Source: an uncultured Clostridia bacterium (lineage in GTDB: Bacteria; Bacillota; Clostridia; Oscillospirales; Acutalibacteraceae). Taken from it: 64,000 bases of DNA. The stretch spans positions 1 through 64,000 of the forward strand of contig CALWVN010000008.1 in NCBI GenBank assembly GCA_944384995.1, written 5' to 3'. The translations under genes and the position numbers were made by a program. Shown one piece after another: positions 26,848 through 35,284 of this stretch (the first letter of the stretch is position 1; every line of letters starts with the position of its first letter). The notes beneath the pieces are model-generated. The model was given only the letters and a program-made list of their open reading frames with translations, did no database searches and was not told where the DNA came from.

Positions 26848-26861
26848 CCGATATGAAAAAG

Positions 26862-26892
26862 CGGCCCCGCATTTTTGCGGGGCCGTATCTAT
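26862..26892 (+). terminator. Terminator of the pst-pho operon
   Basis: 10-bp perfect stem CGGCCCCGCA / TGCGGGGCCG, TTTT loop, T-rich tail ATCTATTTTA. Confidence 0.8.
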
Positions 26893-27012
26893 TTTATAAA
26901 CCCCATTTGCATCGTGTATTCGTATCGTGTGAACAGTCCTCGTGATTGTCCGTCCGAGCAGAGCATTGGAAGAAAACGACCTGCGTTTACGATAAAGCGT
27001 AAATGATTTCGC

Positions 27013-27157
27013 GTAGTGGCAGGCTTCCATGCCTGCCCGAGCACAGCGCGGCAAATTAAAAATCTGCGTCTGTGATAAAAATCGGAATTCTGTTTTTTAC
27101 AGGGAATAGCTACGAAAATAGACCTCGTTGATGGCAGGCGTGGAAGCCTGCCACTAC
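27013..27157. repeat. Inverted pair of GTAG hairpins (BIME-like)
   Basis: GTAG-T-GGCAGGC-TTCCAT-GCCTGCC at 27013-27037 and its reverse complement type GGCAGGC-GTGGAA-GCCTGCC-A-CTAC at 27133-27157, separated by about 95 bp. The stem differs from the 17127 copy (GGCGGAC/GTCCGCC) by paired changes. No gene is seen in 26893-27223. Confidence 0.7.
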
Positions 27158-27223
27158 GTGTTGTGCGTAAGCTTTCGGTCTTGCGGATGCTGCTCAATGT
27201 CCAAACAGGATTCATGCCGAAAT

Positions 27224-27742
27224 TCATAGACGCAGCGTTTTCGCATAATACAAGACGATTTCCCCGTCCTCGTCCGCTTCTGCCAAAAACGCCGTATAGC
27301 CCCAGTGCCGGTAAATGGCGCGGCTGCGCGTCTCGTGCTTTTCTACACCGATGGTCAGGCGCGTAAAGCCCCGCGCGGCGGCATACCGTTCCATTTCTTT
27401 TAGGAGCGCCGAAATGTGCCCTTGCCCCTCATAGGCCTTGCGGATGCGCAGGGCGTTGATGTTCGCCGTATGCACGCCGTCGGCAAGCCATTCCCGCCCG
27501 CGCACGGCGTCCGCTTGCGGCGAAAACAACAGCGTTCCCTCGCCGACGGGCGTTCCGTTATGCAGAACCGCGAACGTCGCGCCTGTGCCGTCGCGGTTGA
27601 GCTGCAAAAACGCCCGCTTCCACGCGCGGTACCGACGGTCGAACGGGTGCTCCAGAATGCTTCGGTTCCAAAGGCGGCAAAGCTCTTTCTCGGTCGTTTT
27701 CCTGTATTGAAACACGCAAAACGCCCCCCCTTTTTTCTCCAT
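27224..27742 (-). CDS. GNAT-family N-acetyltransferase
   Basis: 172 residues from the ATG at 27742 (CGGAGGA upstream). The acetyl-CoA site is INALRIRKAYEGQGHISALLKEME (R-x-x-x-GQG variant: YEGQG), followed by LTIGVEKHETRSRAIYRHWGY. Substrate unknown. Codons 4-8 cover a run of seven G and six A on the coding strand, a possible slippage site. Monocistronic, converging with the pst-pho operon. Confidence 0.8.
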   Translation of the reverse strand: MEKKGGAFCVFQYRKTTEKELCRLWNRSILEHPFDRRYRAWKRAFLQLNRDGTGATFAVLHNGTPVGEGTLLFSPQADAVRGREWLADGVHTANINALRIRKAYEGQGHISALLKEMERYAAARGFTRLTIGVEKHETRSRAIYRHWGYTAFLAEADEDGEIVLYYAKTLRL

Positions 27743-27818
27743 TCTATCCAAAATCCTCCGCGCTGTCAATTTGCGGCGGCAGCGCGCGGGCGGCTTGAAA
27801 ATTCGGTATAAAAAATGG

Positions 27819-27847
27819 TTGTACAAGCACACAAGATATGGTATAAT
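27819..27847 (+). promoter_or_regulatory. Sigma-A promoter of rlmB
   Basis: TTGTAC (27819-27824), 17-bp spacer, TATAAT (27842-27847). Confidence 0.75.
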
Positions 27848-27895
27848 CTTATAATAACTATGCCTATGTGCCATACGGCGTGAAAGGGGCGGGCT

Positions 27896-28657
27896 ATGCC
27901 GCGGGATGCGAAAAATCAAGATCTCATCATCGGGCGCAACGCCGTAGCGGAGGCGCTGCGCGCCGACCGCACGATCGACACGCTGTATGTGCTCGCCGGG
28001 GAACGCGCACCGGCGGTGCGCCGGCTGGCTGCCGCCTGCCGTGAAAACGGCGCGGTCGTCAAAGAAGTGGACCGCAAAAAGCTCGATACGCTCTGCGGCG
28101 GCGGGGTGCATCAGGGCGTGGCGGCGTTCACCGCCGCGCATGATTACGCGAGCCTTACGGATATTCTCGCCGTTGCCGAAGCGCGCGGCGAACCGCCGTT
28201 CGTGGTCGTCTGTGACGAATTGGAGGATCCGCACAATCTCGGCGCGGTTCTGCGCACGGCGGAGGCGGCGGGTGCGCACGGGGTGGTCATCCCCAAACGC
28301 CGCAGCGCACAGCTTTCCGCGACGGTCGCTAAGACTTCGGCGGGGGCGCTTGAATACATCCCCGTCGCGCGCGTACCGAATCTGCCTGCGGCGCTCGACG
28401 AACTCAAGGCACACGGCTGCTGGGTCTATGGTGCGGACATGGACGGCACGGATTACAAAAAAACGGATTTTTCCGGCGGCGTGGCGCTGGTCGTCGGTGC
28501 GGAGGGCAAGGGCCTTGGGCGGCTCGTGCGGGAAAAATGCGATTTCATCGTGTCCCTGCCCATGAAAGGGAAGATCAATTCGCTCAACGCCTCGGTGGCG
28601 GCGGGCATTTTGCTGTATGAAATCGCTTCACACAGATCTTTGGAGGCTGAGGTGTAA
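27896..28657 (+). CDS. rlmB: 23S rRNA (guanosine-2'-O)-methyltransferase RlmB (SpoU/TrmH family)
   Basis: 253 residues. The N-terminal substrate-binding domain (1-80) contains IIGRNAVAEALRADR and KLDTLCGGGVHQGVAA. The SPOUT knot has the three motifs: DELEDPHNLGAVLRTAEAAG (motif 1), VALVVGAEGKGLGRLVREKCD (motif 2) and LPMKGKINSLNASVAAGILLYE (motif 3). It methylates the 2'-O of a guanosine in 23S rRNA, by family G2251. It is followed 3 bp later by the large P-type-ATPase-like gene, so the two are probably co-transcribed. Confidence 0.92.
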   Translation: MPRDAKNQDLIIGRNAVAEALRADRTIDTLYVLAGERAPAVRRLAAACRENGAVVKEVDRKKLDTLCGGGVHQGVAAFTAAHDYASLTDILAVAEARGEPPFVVVCDELEDPHNLGAVLRTAEAAGAHGVVIPKRRSAQLSATVAKTSAGALEYIPVARVPNLPAALDELKAHGCWVYGADMDGTDYKKTDFSGGVALVVGAEGKGLGRLVREKCDFIVSLPMKGKINSLNASVAAGILLYEIASHRSLEAEV

Positions 28658-28660
28658 GGC

Positions 28661-31600
28661 ATGTCGCAAAAGGACATTCTGTCGGGGCTTGCGGTAGATA
28701 AGATTTTAGACGACGTCAAGCACCTGCAAGGGGAAAAAGGAAGCAGGCTCTGGACGCTTTCCGAAGTGGACGCGCTGCTTTCCGACGAAGAAAAGCCCGC
28801 TGCACAAAACGGCGGGGAAGCTTCGCCGCGCTCCGCTTCGTCCGATATGCCGCAAAACCCTGCGGCGGGTGCAAAGCCCGAAGCGCCAAAGCCCGCAAAG
28901 CCAATCGAAACGCCGGCGGCAAGCACCGAATCCGAGCCTGCCTCTCAAAAAGAAACGTTTTCCCCGCAGTCCGAAAAGCGCGAACCGCCGAAAAAGGGTG
29001 TGTCGCTCAAAGAGGCTGCGCGCCGCGCCGCGCGTATGGAGTCTGCGGAAGAGCTGTCTTCCGAAGTTCCGCAGCAGTCGGCAGTTCCGGACGGGGAGAT
29101 CGAGCCGCTGCTTACAGGCGCGACCCCGCAGGCGGAGACGCCGAACCAAGAAGAAGCAAAGCCTTTGCCGGAGGATCTGCCCGGACAGATCTCCATTGAA
29201 AAGACCCGCGTGTTCAACGAGGTGGAATCCCACGCGGTGCACCGCAGCGGGATCGAACACCAGATCGGCAACCGCGTTTTGCGCACCACAACGGGCGAAT
29301 TTGACACCGTCGTACCCAAACGGCGCGTCATGGAAACGGATGAAAAGCGCGACCGCTTTTTGAACCGCCCGCAGCAAAAATTGGAAAAAACACAGGAGCA
29401 TAAACGGCTCCTGGAGCAGATGCCGCCGAAAACGATCGAAAAGCCGGGTGTGATCGTGCGCAAAGCGGAACAGGAAGCCGAGGGCGACCTACAGGCGATC
29501 CCAACGCTCGTCACCCCGGAGGATGTACTTAAGAACGAAAACGCATATCCCGAACGGCAGACGGGGGATTTAAGCGCATTCGCAGCGGAAGACGCGGAAT
29601 CGCCGCTGGAGAATCAGATGATGCTCGACGGCTATGATGCCCACGAGGAGCCTGTGGAGCAGATCGACGAGGAGATCGCCGAAGCGTCGCTTCGCCGCCG
29701 CCGTCGTGAACGGGCAAAGGATTTCCGCCTGTTCCCGGGGCTTTCAACGGTGGAGGATGCCGGAACTGCCGCGCAGAACGGCGAGCCCGACGAAGCGAGG
29801 TCCGACGAAGCGGATGCGCGCACCCGCGCCGTACCGGAGCTGCCCGAAACGCAGGCGGATGTTGATGAAGACGAACCTTTTGAAGAGGAAACGCCGCGCC
29901 GCCGCAGACGCCGCGCACCGCAGCCGGAACGGGCACCGATACGCGTGCTGCGTGAATTTTACGGGCCAAAGGATGCACAGGCGGTCTTTGATATTTTTGT
30001 ATCCGAAAAGCGCGGCTTTACCGTTCGCATGTGGTTAAGCCTCATCTTTTTGCTCGCTTCCGCCGCAGCGGCGCTGCTCGTGCGCTTTACGGGCAATTTC
30101 GCACTTTTGGGCGGGAGCCCCGCCGTATACAGCGCTTTGCATCTGGTGCTGCTGGTTTGCGCCTTTCTCGTTAGCCTGCCGCAGATGAAAATTGCCTTTT
30201 CGGGGATCGTGCATCGCCGCACCACAGCGGAAACAGGGCTTTTGGTCGCGCTGCTGTTCGCGCTCGTGCAGGCAGCCGTTTCGCTGGCGTACCCCGAGCG
30301 GCTTACCGAGATCCCCCTGTATTCTGCCCCGGCATTTTTGCTGCTGACCTTGTATTATGCAGGCAGGCGCCGTGGCTTAAAAGAGGATATTCAGGACTTT
30401 ATGCTGGTTGCCGAACGCAGCAGCCGCTTTTCGAGTGTCGCGCGCATCGAATCGCCCGAAACGGCGTTTGAGATCGGGCGCGGGCTGCTGCTCGGTGATC
30501 CGGACGTTCGCTATTCCAAAAAGATCGCGTTCCCGACGGATTTTGTGCGCGTGTCCAAAACCAACGACCGCGATTTTGATGTATATACAAACGCGCTGCC
30601 TGCGGTGCTTATCGCCGCTTTCCTCATCGGCGCGGTCACGAGCTTTATACGAAACGATGTGTTTGCGGGCATTTCCGCTATTGTTGCCACGGTGCTTGTG
30701 GGGCTGCCTGTTGCCGCCGTGCCCGGCTGTGCCGCAGCGCTTGGCGGTGTCAACCGCCGCCTGCGCGCGCAGAATTCGCTGTTGAGCAGCTATGACGCCG
30801 CCTTTGATGCGGTCACGGCGAACGCCGTGGTGCTCGACGCCGCCGAGCTGTTTGACGGCTGCCGCTGCCGGCTTTGCGGCATGAAGACCTACCATAAAAT
30901 GCGCGTGGACGAGGCGCTCTTATACACGGCGGCGATGACCATCCGCTCTGGGGGCACGCTGTCCGACGTGTTTGATGCAGTGATCCTTTCAAAGCGCGAG
31001 ATCCTGCCGCCCGTTGAATCGCTCGCCTATGAAGAACGGCTGGGGTGCTCGGGCTGGATCTATAACCAGCGTGTGCTCGTGGGCAGCCGCGACCTGCTTT
31101 TGAAGCACAATGTGGACGCCCCCTCGCGCGAGGAAGAGCAGCGCTTTAAAAAGGACGGCTGCGAGGTGCTGTATTTGGCGGTCGAGGGCAAGACCGCCGC
31201 GCTGTTCGTGGTGGAATATGCGTCTGATAAACAAATTTCCGTCTATTTGCAGCGGCTCGAAAAATACGGTGTGACGATCCTGCTGCGCACCTCCGACCCG
31301 AACATCACCGAGGCTCTTGTGGAGCAGTACTTCGATCTGCCGCACAACCTTGTGAAGATTATCAACCCCGTCGCGGGCGATATGTTCCGCGAGCTTTGCG
31401 AAGAGCCTCCGCGCCCCGAGCCCTGCGCCATTTTGCACAGCGGCTCGACCGCCGCCGCGCTGCGCGCATTTTTGGCGGCGTTCGTACTGGAGGAAAAATA
31501 CCGGCTCTCGCAGGTCTTATTGTATATCGGCGTGGGGCTTAGCGTCCTGCTTATGGCGGTGCTCAGTTTCTTTTCAAGCCTTGGGCAGGCGGGGATTGCC

Positions 31601-31669
31601 GAGATCTTGATCTTCGAGCTTTTCTGGGCAGCAGTTGTGCTGCTCGTTCCGAAATTCAAAAAAGTGTAA
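28661..31669 (+). CDS. Degenerate P-type-ATPase-like membrane protein with long disordered N-terminus
   Basis: 1002 residues. Residues 1-440 are Pro/Glu/Ala/Arg-rich and probably disordered. Helices lie near 456-472, 489-506, 525-545, 552-568, 645-662 and 670-695, with two or three more at 930-1000. The helix GLPVAAVPGCAAALGGVNRRL followed by SLLSSYDAAFDAVTANAVVLD matches the TM4-to-P-domain stretch of P-type ATPases. However, the catalytic DKTGT is replaced by DAAELF (near 726). An N-domain-like GWIYNQRVLVGSRDLLL and a P-domain-like YLQRLEKYGVTILLRTSDPN follow, while the GDGxND hinge is missing. It should not be able to form the phospho-enzyme; a sensor, scaffold or regulatory role is inferred. 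It is followed by mgtC. Confidence 0.7.
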   Translation: MSQKDILSGLAVDKILDDVKHLQGEKGSRLWTLSEVDALLSDEEKPAAQNGGEASPRSASSDMPQNPAAGAKPEAPKPAKPIETPAASTESEPASQKETFSPQSEKREPPKKGVSLKEAARRAARMESAEELSSEVPQQSAVPDGEIEPLLTGATPQAETPNQEEAKPLPEDLPGQISIEKTRVFNEVESHAVHRSGIEHQIGNRVLRTTTGEFDTVVPKRRVMETDEKRDRFLNRPQQKLEKTQEHKRLLEQMPPKTIEKPGVIVRKAEQEAEGDLQAIPTLVTPEDVLKNENAYPERQTGDLSAFAAEDAESPLENQMMLDGYDAHEEPVEQIDEEIAEASLRRRRRERAKDFRLFPGLSTVEDAGTAAQNGEPDEARSDEADARTRAVPELPETQADVDEDEPFEEETPRRRRRRAPQPERAPIRVLREFYGPKDAQAVFDIFVSEKRGFTVRMWLSLIFLLASAAAALLVRFTGNFALLGGSPAVYSALHLVLLVCAFLVSLPQMKIAFSGIVHRRTTAETGLLVALLFALVQAAVSLAYPERLTEIPLYSAPAFLLLTLYYAGRRRGLKEDIQDFMLVAERSSRFSSVARIESPETAFEIGRGLLLGDPDVRYSKKIAFPTDFVRVSKTNDRDFDVYTNALPAVLIAAFLIGAVTSFIRNDVFAGISAIVATVLVGLPVAAVPGCAAALGGVNRRLRAQNSLLSSYDAAFDAVTANAVVLDAAELFDGCRCRLCGMKTYHKMRVDEALLYTAAMTIRSGGTLSDVFDAVILSKREILPPVESLAYEERLGCSGWIYNQRVLVGSRDLLLKHNVDAPSREEEQRFKKDGCEVLYLAVEGKTAALFVVEYASDKQISVYLQRLEKYGVTILLRTSDPNITEALVEQYFDLPHNLVKIINPVAGDMFRELCEEPPRPEPCAILHSGSTAAALRAFLAAFVLEEKYRLSQVLLYIGVGLSVLLMAVLSFFSSLGQAGIAEILIFELFWAAVVLLVPKFKKV

Positions 31670-31681
31670 GGAGGCGCACGA

Positions 31682-32404
31682 ATGGAATGGCTCAAGGAAG
31701 CCGCGCTGTGGCTTTGGAACAACCAGGAGTTCCGCTTTGTGATCGACGCGGCGTGGAAGCTGGCTTTAAGCGTGCTGCTCAGCGGGATCATCGGCTTTGA
31801 ACGCGAGCATTCGCACCGCCCGGCGGGCTTTCGCACGCACATCCTCGTGGCGGTCGGCTCAACGCTGATCATGCTGACCTCCGTATACATATCCAAGACC
31901 TATGAGGGGCAGGCGAATGTGGACATCACCCGCATGGCGGCGCAGGTCGTCAGCGGCATCGGCTTTTTGGGTGCAGGCACCATTTTGCGCGAGGGCTTTT
32001 CCGTCAAGGGCCTTACCACGGCGGCAAGCCTGTGGGCGGTCTCGTGCATCGGCATCGCCGTCGGCGCGGGCTTTGTGACGGGCGCCTGCGTTGCGACCTT
32101 TGTCATCTATATGACGCTCAATTCGCTCAAAAAGGTCATCGTCCGCGGCAAAGCGGGCAAGGCGCTGTATATCGAGGTCAAGGATCTCGCCGAGCAGGTG
32201 CCGAAGATCTCGGGGCTCATCAAGCGCACGGGCACGGTGGTGCACTCCATGGAGATCCTTTACGACAACGACTCGAAATTCCGCAAGAAAAAGGATACCG
32301 CCACCATCAAGGCGCTTATTTTCCCGAAAACGGACAACGCGCTGAAGATCATTGTCTCCACCCTGCAAGCGGATGAAAACGTTGTGGACGTGTATATGGA
32401 TTAG
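31682..32404 (+). CDS. mgtC: MgtC/SapB-family membrane protein
   Basis: 240 residues. The signature is present: LSVLLSGIIGFEREHSHRPAGFRTHILVAVGS, RMAAQVVSGIGFLGAGTIL, VKGLTTAASLWAVSCIGIAVG, with four to five helices in the first 150 residues and a C-terminal ACT-like soluble domain (about 155-240). MgtC proteins affect Mg2+ homeostasis, ATP synthase activity and survival in low Mg2+. It lies 12 bp after the degenerate P-type-ATPase-like gene and is likely in the same operon. The family name is secure; the role here is not. Confidence 0.88.
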   Translation: MEWLKEAALWLWNNQEFRFVIDAAWKLALSVLLSGIIGFEREHSHRPAGFRTHILVAVGSTLIMLTSVYISKTYEGQANVDITRMAAQVVSGIGFLGAGTILREGFSVKGLTTAASLWAVSCIGIAVGAGFVTGACVATFVIYMTLNSLKKVIVRGKAGKALYIEVKDLAEQVPKISGLIKRTGTVVHSMEILYDNDSKFRKKKDTATIKALIFPKTDNALKIIVSTLQADENVVDVYMD

Positions 32405-32570
32405 ATTTTAGATATTAGATATTAGATGTTAGGCGTGCAAAGCCGAAAGTGTGCTGGTTATGGTCCGCCGGGAGCGCCGTATGATTTTTCGGTAGGGCGC
32501 GGGCTTGCTCGCGCCGTCTCCCCACACATCCGGCTTCTGCGCACGGACAGCCGCAAGGGCTGTCCCTACG
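32401..32570. repeat. Intergenic repeat block with GTAG hairpins
   Basis: TTAGATTTTAGATATTAGATATTAG short repeats (32401-32431) are followed by a GTAG hairpin 32492-32515 (GGCGCG-GGCTTGCT-CGCGCC) and a reverse copy of the GGACAGCC hairpin at 32545-32569. Nothing else is recognised in 32405-32781. Confidence 0.65.
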
Positions 32571-32781
32571 AGATGCGCTGCGCTGCGGTTCGGTGCGCAA
32601 ACGGCAGACCTCTTAAACAGGGTTTGCCTTTTCCGGTGCCGCCAAAGCCGCCCTTGCCGATAAAACCAATCTTTTTCAGATTCGGCAGAAATAAAACAAT
32701 ATCGAATTTTTGCACCTTTTCCGCAAAAACTACCTTCGGGCAGCCGCCCGAAATCGCGCAAAAGCGGAAAGGAGCGCAAAT

Positions 32782-32970
32782 ATGCCGAAGGACAGGAAGA
32801 AAAAGCCGTCGCAGCGTGCGGTTGAAAAGATCAGCGAGGTCACCGAGGAGATCGCCGACATCTGGCACGGCTTTGACAATGAAGGCGCCGATACCGACGT
32901 GCTCGGCAGCTACACGGGCACGCCGACGGACCACACGGCAAATCCCGTGCAGGATGCCGACGACCTGTAA
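32782..32970 (+). CDS. Small charged protein of unknown function
   Basis: 62 residues from the ATG at 32782, preceded by AAAGGAGCGCAAAT. Basic start (PKDRKKKPSQRAVEK), then acidic (EEIADIWHGFDNEGADTDVLGSYTG), with no membrane helix or Cys. The D-x-D-x-LGSYTGTP tail looks conserved in style but no family was recognised. It lies just ahead of the rimP promoter. Confidence 0.6.
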   Translation: MPKDRKKKPSQRAVEKISEVTEEIADIWHGFDNEGADTDVLGSYTGTPTDHTANPVQDADDL

Positions 32971-32984
32971 ACGGGAAAAAAGGC

Positions 32985-33013
32985 TTGCAATTCTTTTGCA
33001 CTTGTGCTATGAT
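32985..33013 (+). promoter_or_regulatory. Sigma-A promoter of the rimP-nusA-infB operon
   Basis: TTGCAA (32985-32990), 17-bp spacer, TATGAT (33008-33013). The long leader to rimP (about 110 bp) carries hairpins. Confidence 0.75.
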
Positions 33014-33040
33014 TGCAGCGTAAGAATACAGGCTGCGATT

Positions 33041-33120
33041 GGAGAGTGGGGCGACCCGCTCTCCTCGTTTTGTGCGGACTTCGCGGCGGAAAGGAGTGCC
33101 GCGCCGACAGCTCGGCGCGC
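33041..33120 (+). promoter_or_regulatory. Structured 5' leader of rimP
   Basis: A 10-bp stem GGAGAGTGGG / CCCGCTCTCC with a GCGA loop (33041-33064) is followed by TCGTTTT, then a second GC-rich hairpin (CGCGCCGA / TCGGCGCG, about 33101-33119). Leaders with a GAGAG-TGGG hairpin precede rimP in many Firmicutes; attenuation by NusA or another operon product is possible but not shown. Confidence 0.5.
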
Positions 33121-33131
33121 CGAAAACCGAT

Positions 33132-33611
33132 ATGGCGGAAAAAAAACAGAATACGGCGGCGGTGGTCTGGGCGATCGCCGAGCCGCTTGCGGAATCGCTC
33201 GGCCTTGTGCTTTGGGACGTACGCTTTTTAAAAGAGGGCACCGAGTGGTATTTGCGCATTATTATTGATAAGGAAAATGAGCCTGTCTCTATTGACGACT
33301 GCGTGGCGATGAGCCAGGCGCTGGATGCGCCGCTGGACGAAGCCGATCCCATCGACCGCAGCTACAGCTTACAGGTGCAGTCGCCCGGTATTGAGCGTGA
33401 ATTGACGCGCGACTTCCACTTTACGCGGTATCTCGGCGAAAACGTGATGGTGCGGTTCATCCGCGCCGTAGACGGCAGACGCGAATACAAGGGCGTGTTG
33501 GAAGATTACGCGGACGGCACAGTGACCGTTCGGTGTGACGACGGCGCGACGCGCATGTTTGATAAAAAAGAAGCATCGTGGATAAAGCTCGATGATTTTG
33601 GAGGTTTTTAA
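33132..33611 (+). CDS. rimP: Ribosome maturation factor RimP
   Basis: 159 residues. Two-domain RimP: the first domain with LGLVLWDVRFLKEGTEWYLRIIIDKE, DDCVAMSQALDAPLDEADPI, YSLQVQSPGIERELTRDFHF, then an SH3-like C-terminal domain (YKGVLEDYADGTVTVRCD...). It helps late assembly of the 30S subunit. First gene of the nusA-infB operon; 3 bp from nusA. The start ATG at 33132 lies soon after a leader hairpin. Confidence 0.93.
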   Translation: MAEKKQNTAAVVWAIAEPLAESLGLVLWDVRFLKEGTEWYLRIIIDKENEPVSIDDCVAMSQALDAPLDEADPIDRSYSLQVQSPGIERELTRDFHFTRYLGENVMVRFIRAVDGRREYKGVLEDYADGTVTVRCDDGATRMFDKKEASWIKLDDFGGF

Positions 33612-33614
33612 GAG

Positions 33615-34664
33615 ATGAACAAGGAGTTTTTCGAGGCGGTCAAGGCGCTGGAAAAGGAAAAGGGCATCCCCGCCGAATACCTGTATGAAAAGATCAAGGC
33701 GGCAATTTTGGTCGCAGTCAAAAAGGACTACAACGGCAAGGATGTCATCTCCTGCGAGATCGATCCCGAACAAAGCATCATGAACGTGTTTCTCCACAAG
33801 ACGGTCGTGGAAACGGTCGAAGACCCCGACTGCGAAATGACCGTTGCGGAAGCACAACAGTTCAAATCCGACGCGGCGGTGGGCGACGAGATCCAGATCG
33901 CGCTCGAAGCCAAGGACTTCGGCAGGATCGCGGCGCAGACGGCAAAACACGTCATCCGTCAGGGCATCCGCGACGCGGAGCGCGGGCAGATCATGATGGA
34001 ATTCCAGTCCAAGCAGCAGGAGCTGGTCACCGCCAAGGTGCAGCGCATCGACCCCGTGACGGGCAATGTGACGCTTGAGATCGGCAAGGCGGAGGCGATC
34101 CTCCCGAAAGGCGAGCAGGTCCCTGATGAGACTTTCACCGAGGGGAGCCTTACCAAGGTGTTCATTGTGGATGTCCGCGACACCGAAAAGGGCCCGAAGG
34201 CCATGATCTCCCGCACGCATCCGGGTCTTGTCAAGCGGCTGTTTGAAACGGAGGTGCCCGAAATCTACGACGGCACCGTGACGATCGAGGCCGTCTCGCG
34301 CGAAGCGGGCGCGCGCACGAAGATCGCCGTGCACAGCAAGGAAGAAAATGTGGACGCCGTCGGCGCGTGCATCGGCCCGCGCGGCGCGCGTGTGAATAAG
34401 ATCGTCGAGGAGCTCGGCGGCGAGAAGATCGACATCGTTGTATACAGTGAGGACCCGCAGCAGTTCGTCGCCGCGGCGCTCGCGCCCGCAAAGGTGCTGG
34501 GCGTCGAGATCGTGGACGCCGAAGCACGTTCCTGTCAGGCGACCGTGCCCGACAACCAGCTTTCGCTTGCTATCGGCAATAAGGGTCAGAACGCCCGCCT
34601 TGCGGCGCGCCTTACCGGCTGGAAGATCGACATCAAGCCCGAAAGCGGCTTTTACGAGGGCTAA
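33615..34664 (+). CDS. nusA: Transcription termination/antitermination factor NusA
   Basis: 349 residues, the Firmicute form without C-terminal acidic repeats. N-terminal polymerase-binding domain about 1-125, S1 domain about 130-200 (VTAKVQRIDPVTGNVTLEIGKAEAILP), KH1 with VGACIGPRGARVNKIVEELGGEKIDIV and KH2 with LAIGNKGQNARLAARLTGWKIDIK. It modulates pausing and termination. It has AAGAG close to the ATG and is translated right after rimP. Confidence 0.96.
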   Translation: MNKEFFEAVKALEKEKGIPAEYLYEKIKAAILVAVKKDYNGKDVISCEIDPEQSIMNVFLHKTVVETVEDPDCEMTVAEAQQFKSDAAVGDEIQIALEAKDFGRIAAQTAKHVIRQGIRDAERGQIMMEFQSKQQELVTAKVQRIDPVTGNVTLEIGKAEAILPKGEQVPDETFTEGSLTKVFIVDVRDTEKGPKAMISRTHPGLVKRLFETEVPEIYDGTVTIEAVSREAGARTKIAVHSKEENVDAVGACIGPRGARVNKIVEELGGEKIDIVVYSEDPQQFVAAALAPAKVLGVEIVDAEARSCQATVPDNQLSLAIGNKGQNARLAARLTGWKIDIKPESGFYEG

Positions 34665-34703
34665 GGCCCGAAAGGATTTACAGGCAACAAGGGAGCTGAC
34701 AGC

Positions 34704-34973
34704 GTGAAGACCAAAAACATACCGATGCGCCTTTGCACGGGCTGCGGCACGCAGAAGCCGAAGCGTGAGCTTGTGCGTGTGGTGCGTTCGAAAGAGGGCG
34801 TCATCTCGCTCGACACGACCGGCAAAATGCCCGGAAGGGGCGCTTACATCTGCCCCGATGTCGGCTGCCTTTTGAAAGCGAAAAAAGCGAAGCGGCTCGA
34901 ACGCGTCTTCGGCTGTGCCGTCCCCGACGCCGTGTACGCCGAATTGGAGGAGGCGCTGCAGCGTGACGGATAA
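34704..34973 (+). CDS. rnpM: RNase P modulator RnpM (YlxR)
   Basis: 89 residues from a GTG start at 34704 (AAGGGAGCTGACAGC upstream). YlxR signature: PMRLCTGCGTQKPKRELVRVVRS, then GKMPGRGAYICPDVGCLLKAKK. The two Cys pairs and the basic surface fit an RNA-binding protein; YlxR has been linked to RNase P regulation. It overlaps the next gene by 11 bp. Confidence 0.9.
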   Translation: MKTKNIPMRLCTGCGTQKPKRELVRVVRSKEGVISLDTTGKMPGRGAYICPDVGCLLKAKKAKRLERVFGCAVPDAVYAELEEALQRDG

Positions 34974-35280
34974 CAAAGCAGGCGGGCTGTTGGGGATCGC
35001 CCGCCGCGCAGGGCTTTTGAGCGCCGGACATGACGCGGCGCTCGGCGCGATACAAAACGGGTCTGCGAGCCTTTGCCTGCTCGCGTCGGACGCGTCCGCG
35101 CGCTTGCAGGCGGAAATGGAACGCGCCGCTGCCCGCTTTTCCCCGAATGCCGCGACGGTACGCGGCACCTTTACCATGCAGGAGCTCGGCAAAATAATCG
35201 GCGCAAAACCCACGGCGGTGCTCACCGTCAATGACGCCGGCTTTGCCGCGCGCATACAAGACTACATCGGGAGGGAATGA
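34963..35280 (+). CDS. ylxQ: L7Ae-family RNA-binding protein YlxQ
   Basis: 105 residues from a GTG at 34963 inside the end of rnpM (GGAGGAGG upstream). L7Ae/L30e features: [38 protein letters not shown] and a C-terminal [17 protein letters not shown]. It is an RNA-binding protein of unknown target, conserved at this operon position in Firmicutes. Five bases before infB. Confidence 0.85.
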   Translation: MTDNKAGGLLGIARRAGLLSAGHDAALGAIQNGSASLCLLASDASARLQAEMERAAARFSPNAATVRGTFTMQELGKIIGAKPTAVLTVNDAGFAARIQDYIGRE

Positions 35281-35284
35281 CAGG

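Noticed and set aside
27740..28414. Possible N-terminal extension of the 27.2-kb acetyltransferase up to 28414
   Set aside because: The extension runs antisense through rlmB and its promoter; the ATG at 27742 has a ribosome site and starts the GNAT domain correctly.
28661..31669. Functional cation-transporting P-type ATPase
   Set aside because: The catalytic DKTGT and the GDGxND hinge are both missing, so ATP-driven transport by the usual mechanism is not expected.
33369..35255. Long open frame on the minus strand (628 codons) opposite rimP-nusA-rnpM-ylxQ
   Set aside because: It lies antisense to four well-recognised genes, has Arg/His-rich low-complexity sequence typical of the complement of GC-rich codons, and no ribosome site or motif.
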